DNA of 7,044 nt from Gallionella sp. UBA4737 (GTDB lineage: Bacteria > Pseudomonadota > Gammaproteobacteria > Burkholderiales > Gallionellaceae). Each line of letters starts with the position of its first letter. The stretch's first letter is position 1. Positions 6,467 to 7,044 of the stretch are shown here, piece after piece. Position numbers and translations under genes: made by a program. The notes under the pieces were generated by a model. The model was not told where the DNA came from. It did no database searches and saw nothing but the letters and a program-made list of their open reading frames with translations. Where the stretch lies: positions 1,669 to 8,712 of the forward strand of contig DHIV01000119.1 of NCBI GenBank assembly GCA_002403995.1, in the 5' to 3' direction.

Positions 6467-6813
6467 CACTCGCCCCGCCCCATCATCTTGTTCACTATGA
6501 CCATCAAGCTTGCATCCACCGCCCACAGAAACAAAGCCATGGTGACGGCAAACGCGATCACCACTGCAGTGGTCTGCAATGTTTCCTTGCGCGTAGGCCA
6601 AACTACACGCTTCGCCTCGGCAATAGATTCATTGCCAAAAGCAAAAAATCGTTTTCCTGGCACGCTGGTCCATGCCACTCCTGTCGCCAACAGCAAACCG
6701 ACCAGTATCGCAGCCAGCTTCAGTACTGCGGGACTATCGTGCAAATAGTAGTAACCTGCGATGCCCGCCGCCGCCAGCAAAAAGGCAACGAACAACTTAA
6801 TTTTATCTGCCAT
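6466..6813 (-). CDS. secE: Preprotein translocase subunit SecE
   Basis: SecE is the small essential subunit that clamps SecY in the SecYEG inner-membrane channel. The product is 115 residues from ATG at 6813. It has the three-helix form found in E. coli and relatives rather than the single-helix form of many bacteria: TM1 about 8-24 (VAFLLAAAGIAGYYYL), TM2 about 29-48 (VLKLAAILVGLLLATGVAW) and TM3 about 82-108. Before TM3 lies the conserved amphipathic segment, with EAKRVVWPTRKETLQTT at 66-82, the family hallmark. An in-frame TTG two codons upstream (6819) is possible, but GGAA is spaced better for the ATG (9 nt) and MADKIKLF is a normal SecE start. The ribosome-binding site is weak. It sits 36 nt after the tRNA and overlaps nusG by one base, the common secE–nusG pairing. 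Confidence 0.97.
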   Translation of the reverse strand: MADKIKLFVAFLLAAAGIAGYYYLHDSPAVLKLAAILVGLLLATGVAWTSVPGKRFFAFGNESIAEAKRVVWPTRKETLQTTAVVIAFAVTMALFLWAVDASLMVIVNKMMGRGE

Positions 6814-6840
6814 GCGCAATCATTCCGATTAATTGTTACT

Positions 6841-6854
6841 TGCCATTTTTGGCA
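6841..6854 (-). other. Small hairpin over the 3' end of tRNA-Trp
   Basis: On the transcript UGCCA (6854-6850), which is the last acceptor base, discriminator and CCA of the tRNA, is followed by AAAA and then UGGCA (6845-6841). This gives a perfect 5-bp stem with a 4-nt loop. It would compete with the acceptor stem end in the precursor and could influence 3' processing. The pairing is real; a role is speculative. Confidence 0.45.
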
Positions 6855-6925
6855 GGCCAGGAGGGTCTCGAACCCCCAACCCTCGGTTTTGGAGACCGAT
6901 ACTCTACCAATTGAGCTACTGGCCT
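6850..6925 (-). tRNA. trnW: tRNA-Trp, anticodon CCA
   Basis: The 76-nt minus-strand sequence folds as a standard cloverleaf. The acceptor stem pairs AGGCCAG with CTGGCCT, the D arm contains AGCTCAATTGGTAGAG, and the anticodon stem TCGGT/ACCGA encloses CTCCAAA. Position 34 of the tRNA falls at base 6892, so the CCA anticodon (6892-6890) reads UGG, tryptophan. The T arm has GGGGG-TTCGAGA-CCCTC with one G·U. G is the discriminator (6853) and CCA is encoded at 6852-6850. No variable-arm expansion is seen. A Trp tRNA between tuf and secE is a familiar betaproteobacterial arrangement. It probably shares a transcript with tuf upstream, with secE beginning 36 nt later, so it must be cut out by RNase P and 3' nucleases. 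Confidence 0.98.
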
Positions 6926-6930
6926 AAAAA

Positions 6931-7018
6931 TAGTAGTCAGTTTTTAGTCGCTAGTCGTTAGTTGGTTTTGTCCGCTACGCGGAAGCTGCCTTAACTAACG
7001 TCTAATGACTAACGACTG
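6931..7018 (-). repeat. Heptad-phased inverted repeat filling the tuf–tRNA gap
   Basis: On the plus strand TAG (once CAG) begins at 6931, 6938, 6945, 6952 and 6959, and CTA (last one CTG) at 6995, 7002, 7009 and 7016, all exactly 7 bases apart. The halves are inverted: AGTCGTTAGT at 6953-6962 is a perfect 10-bp complement of 7008-7017, and CGTTAGTT (6956-6963) also matches 6993-7000. The centre contains a separate perfect 5-bp hairpin, TCCGC-TAC-GCGGA, at 6971-6983. The element begins 2 nt after the tuf stop and ends 5 nt before the tRNA. I do not recognise a named family. It has the same architecture as 5881-5930 with a different heptad. Confidence 0.75.
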
Positions 7019-7020
7019 GG

Positions 7021-7044
7021 TTACTCAATAATCTTTGCAACCAC
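7021..7044 (-). CDS. tuf: Elongation factor Tu, last seven residues and stop
   Basis: The minus strand from 7044 reads V-V-A-K-I-I-E followed by TAA (7023-7021). VVAKIIE is the usual C-terminus of EF-Tu in Proteobacteria, and tuf is the expected gene upstream of tRNA-Trp and secE in this cluster. EF-Tu delivers aminoacyl-tRNA to the ribosome as a GTP complex. Only eight codons are inside the window, so the call rests on this short match plus context. Confidence 0.88.
   Translation of the reverse strand: MVAKIIE

Noticed and set aside
6467..6601. NusG extended to 6601 and SecE extended to TTG 6819
   Set aside because: The NusG extension overlaps 135 bases of secE and is not NusG-like. The SecE extension adds only two residues and has poor Shine-Dalgarno spacing.

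Overview
This window is a piece of the conserved chromosomal transcription/translation supercluster tuf – tRNA-Trp – secE – nusG – rplK – rplA – rplJ – rplL – rpoB. Every gene lies on the minus strand, so transcription runs from base 7044 towards base 1. The gene order, a Trp tRNA between tuf and secE, and the protein sequences (three-helix SecE, Ala/Gly/Pro-hinged L7/L12, L10 starting MSLNLQEK, an RpoB close to the E. coli protein with about 18 extra residues by position 1083) point to a betaproteobacterium. A Nitrosomonadales/Gallionellaceae-type organism is a guess from overall feel only. This is core housekeeping sequence with no sign of horizontal transfer, and I see no new enzymatic or defence system.

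Layout, read along transcription. 7044-7021 holds the last seven codons and stop of tuf (EF-Tu). 7018-6931 is an inverted array of 7-nt-phased repeats filling the tuf–tRNA gap. 6925-6850 is tRNA-Trp(CCA) with an encoded CCA end. 6813-6466 is secE, whose TGA stop shares its A with the ATG of nusG (6466-5933). 5932-5807 is a gap with a second heptad-phased inverted repeat followed by a hairpin that may be the L1 autoregulatory site. 5806-5375 is rplK (GTG start), and rplA (5373-4684) begins one base after its stop. 4683-4430 is a structured leader ahead of rplJ (4429-3929, TTG start). rplL is 3880-3503. 3502-3292 is a hairpin-rich gap in the place of the classical rplL–rpoB attenuator. rpoB starts at 3291 and runs off the window at base 1 after 1097 codons. 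No gap between genes exceeds 300 bases.

Functionally, L11, L1, L10 and L7/L12 build the L1 stalk, the GTPase-associated centre and the factor-recruiting stalk of the 50S subunit. EF-Tu is the main factor client of that stalk. NusG couples RNA polymerase to Rho and the ribosome, SecE is the small essential subunit of the SecYEG translocon, and RpoB is the catalytic beta subunit of RNA polymerase. Regulation is expected mostly at the RNA level: L1 feedback ahead of rplK, L10 feedback ahead of rplJ, and partial termination or processing between rplL and rpoB.

The least ordinary content is intergenic. Two inverted repeats (5881-5930 and 6931-7018) differ in sequence but share one design: TAG (or CAG) every 7 nt in one half and CTA (or CTG) every 7 nt in the other. 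Both lie just after a stop codon.
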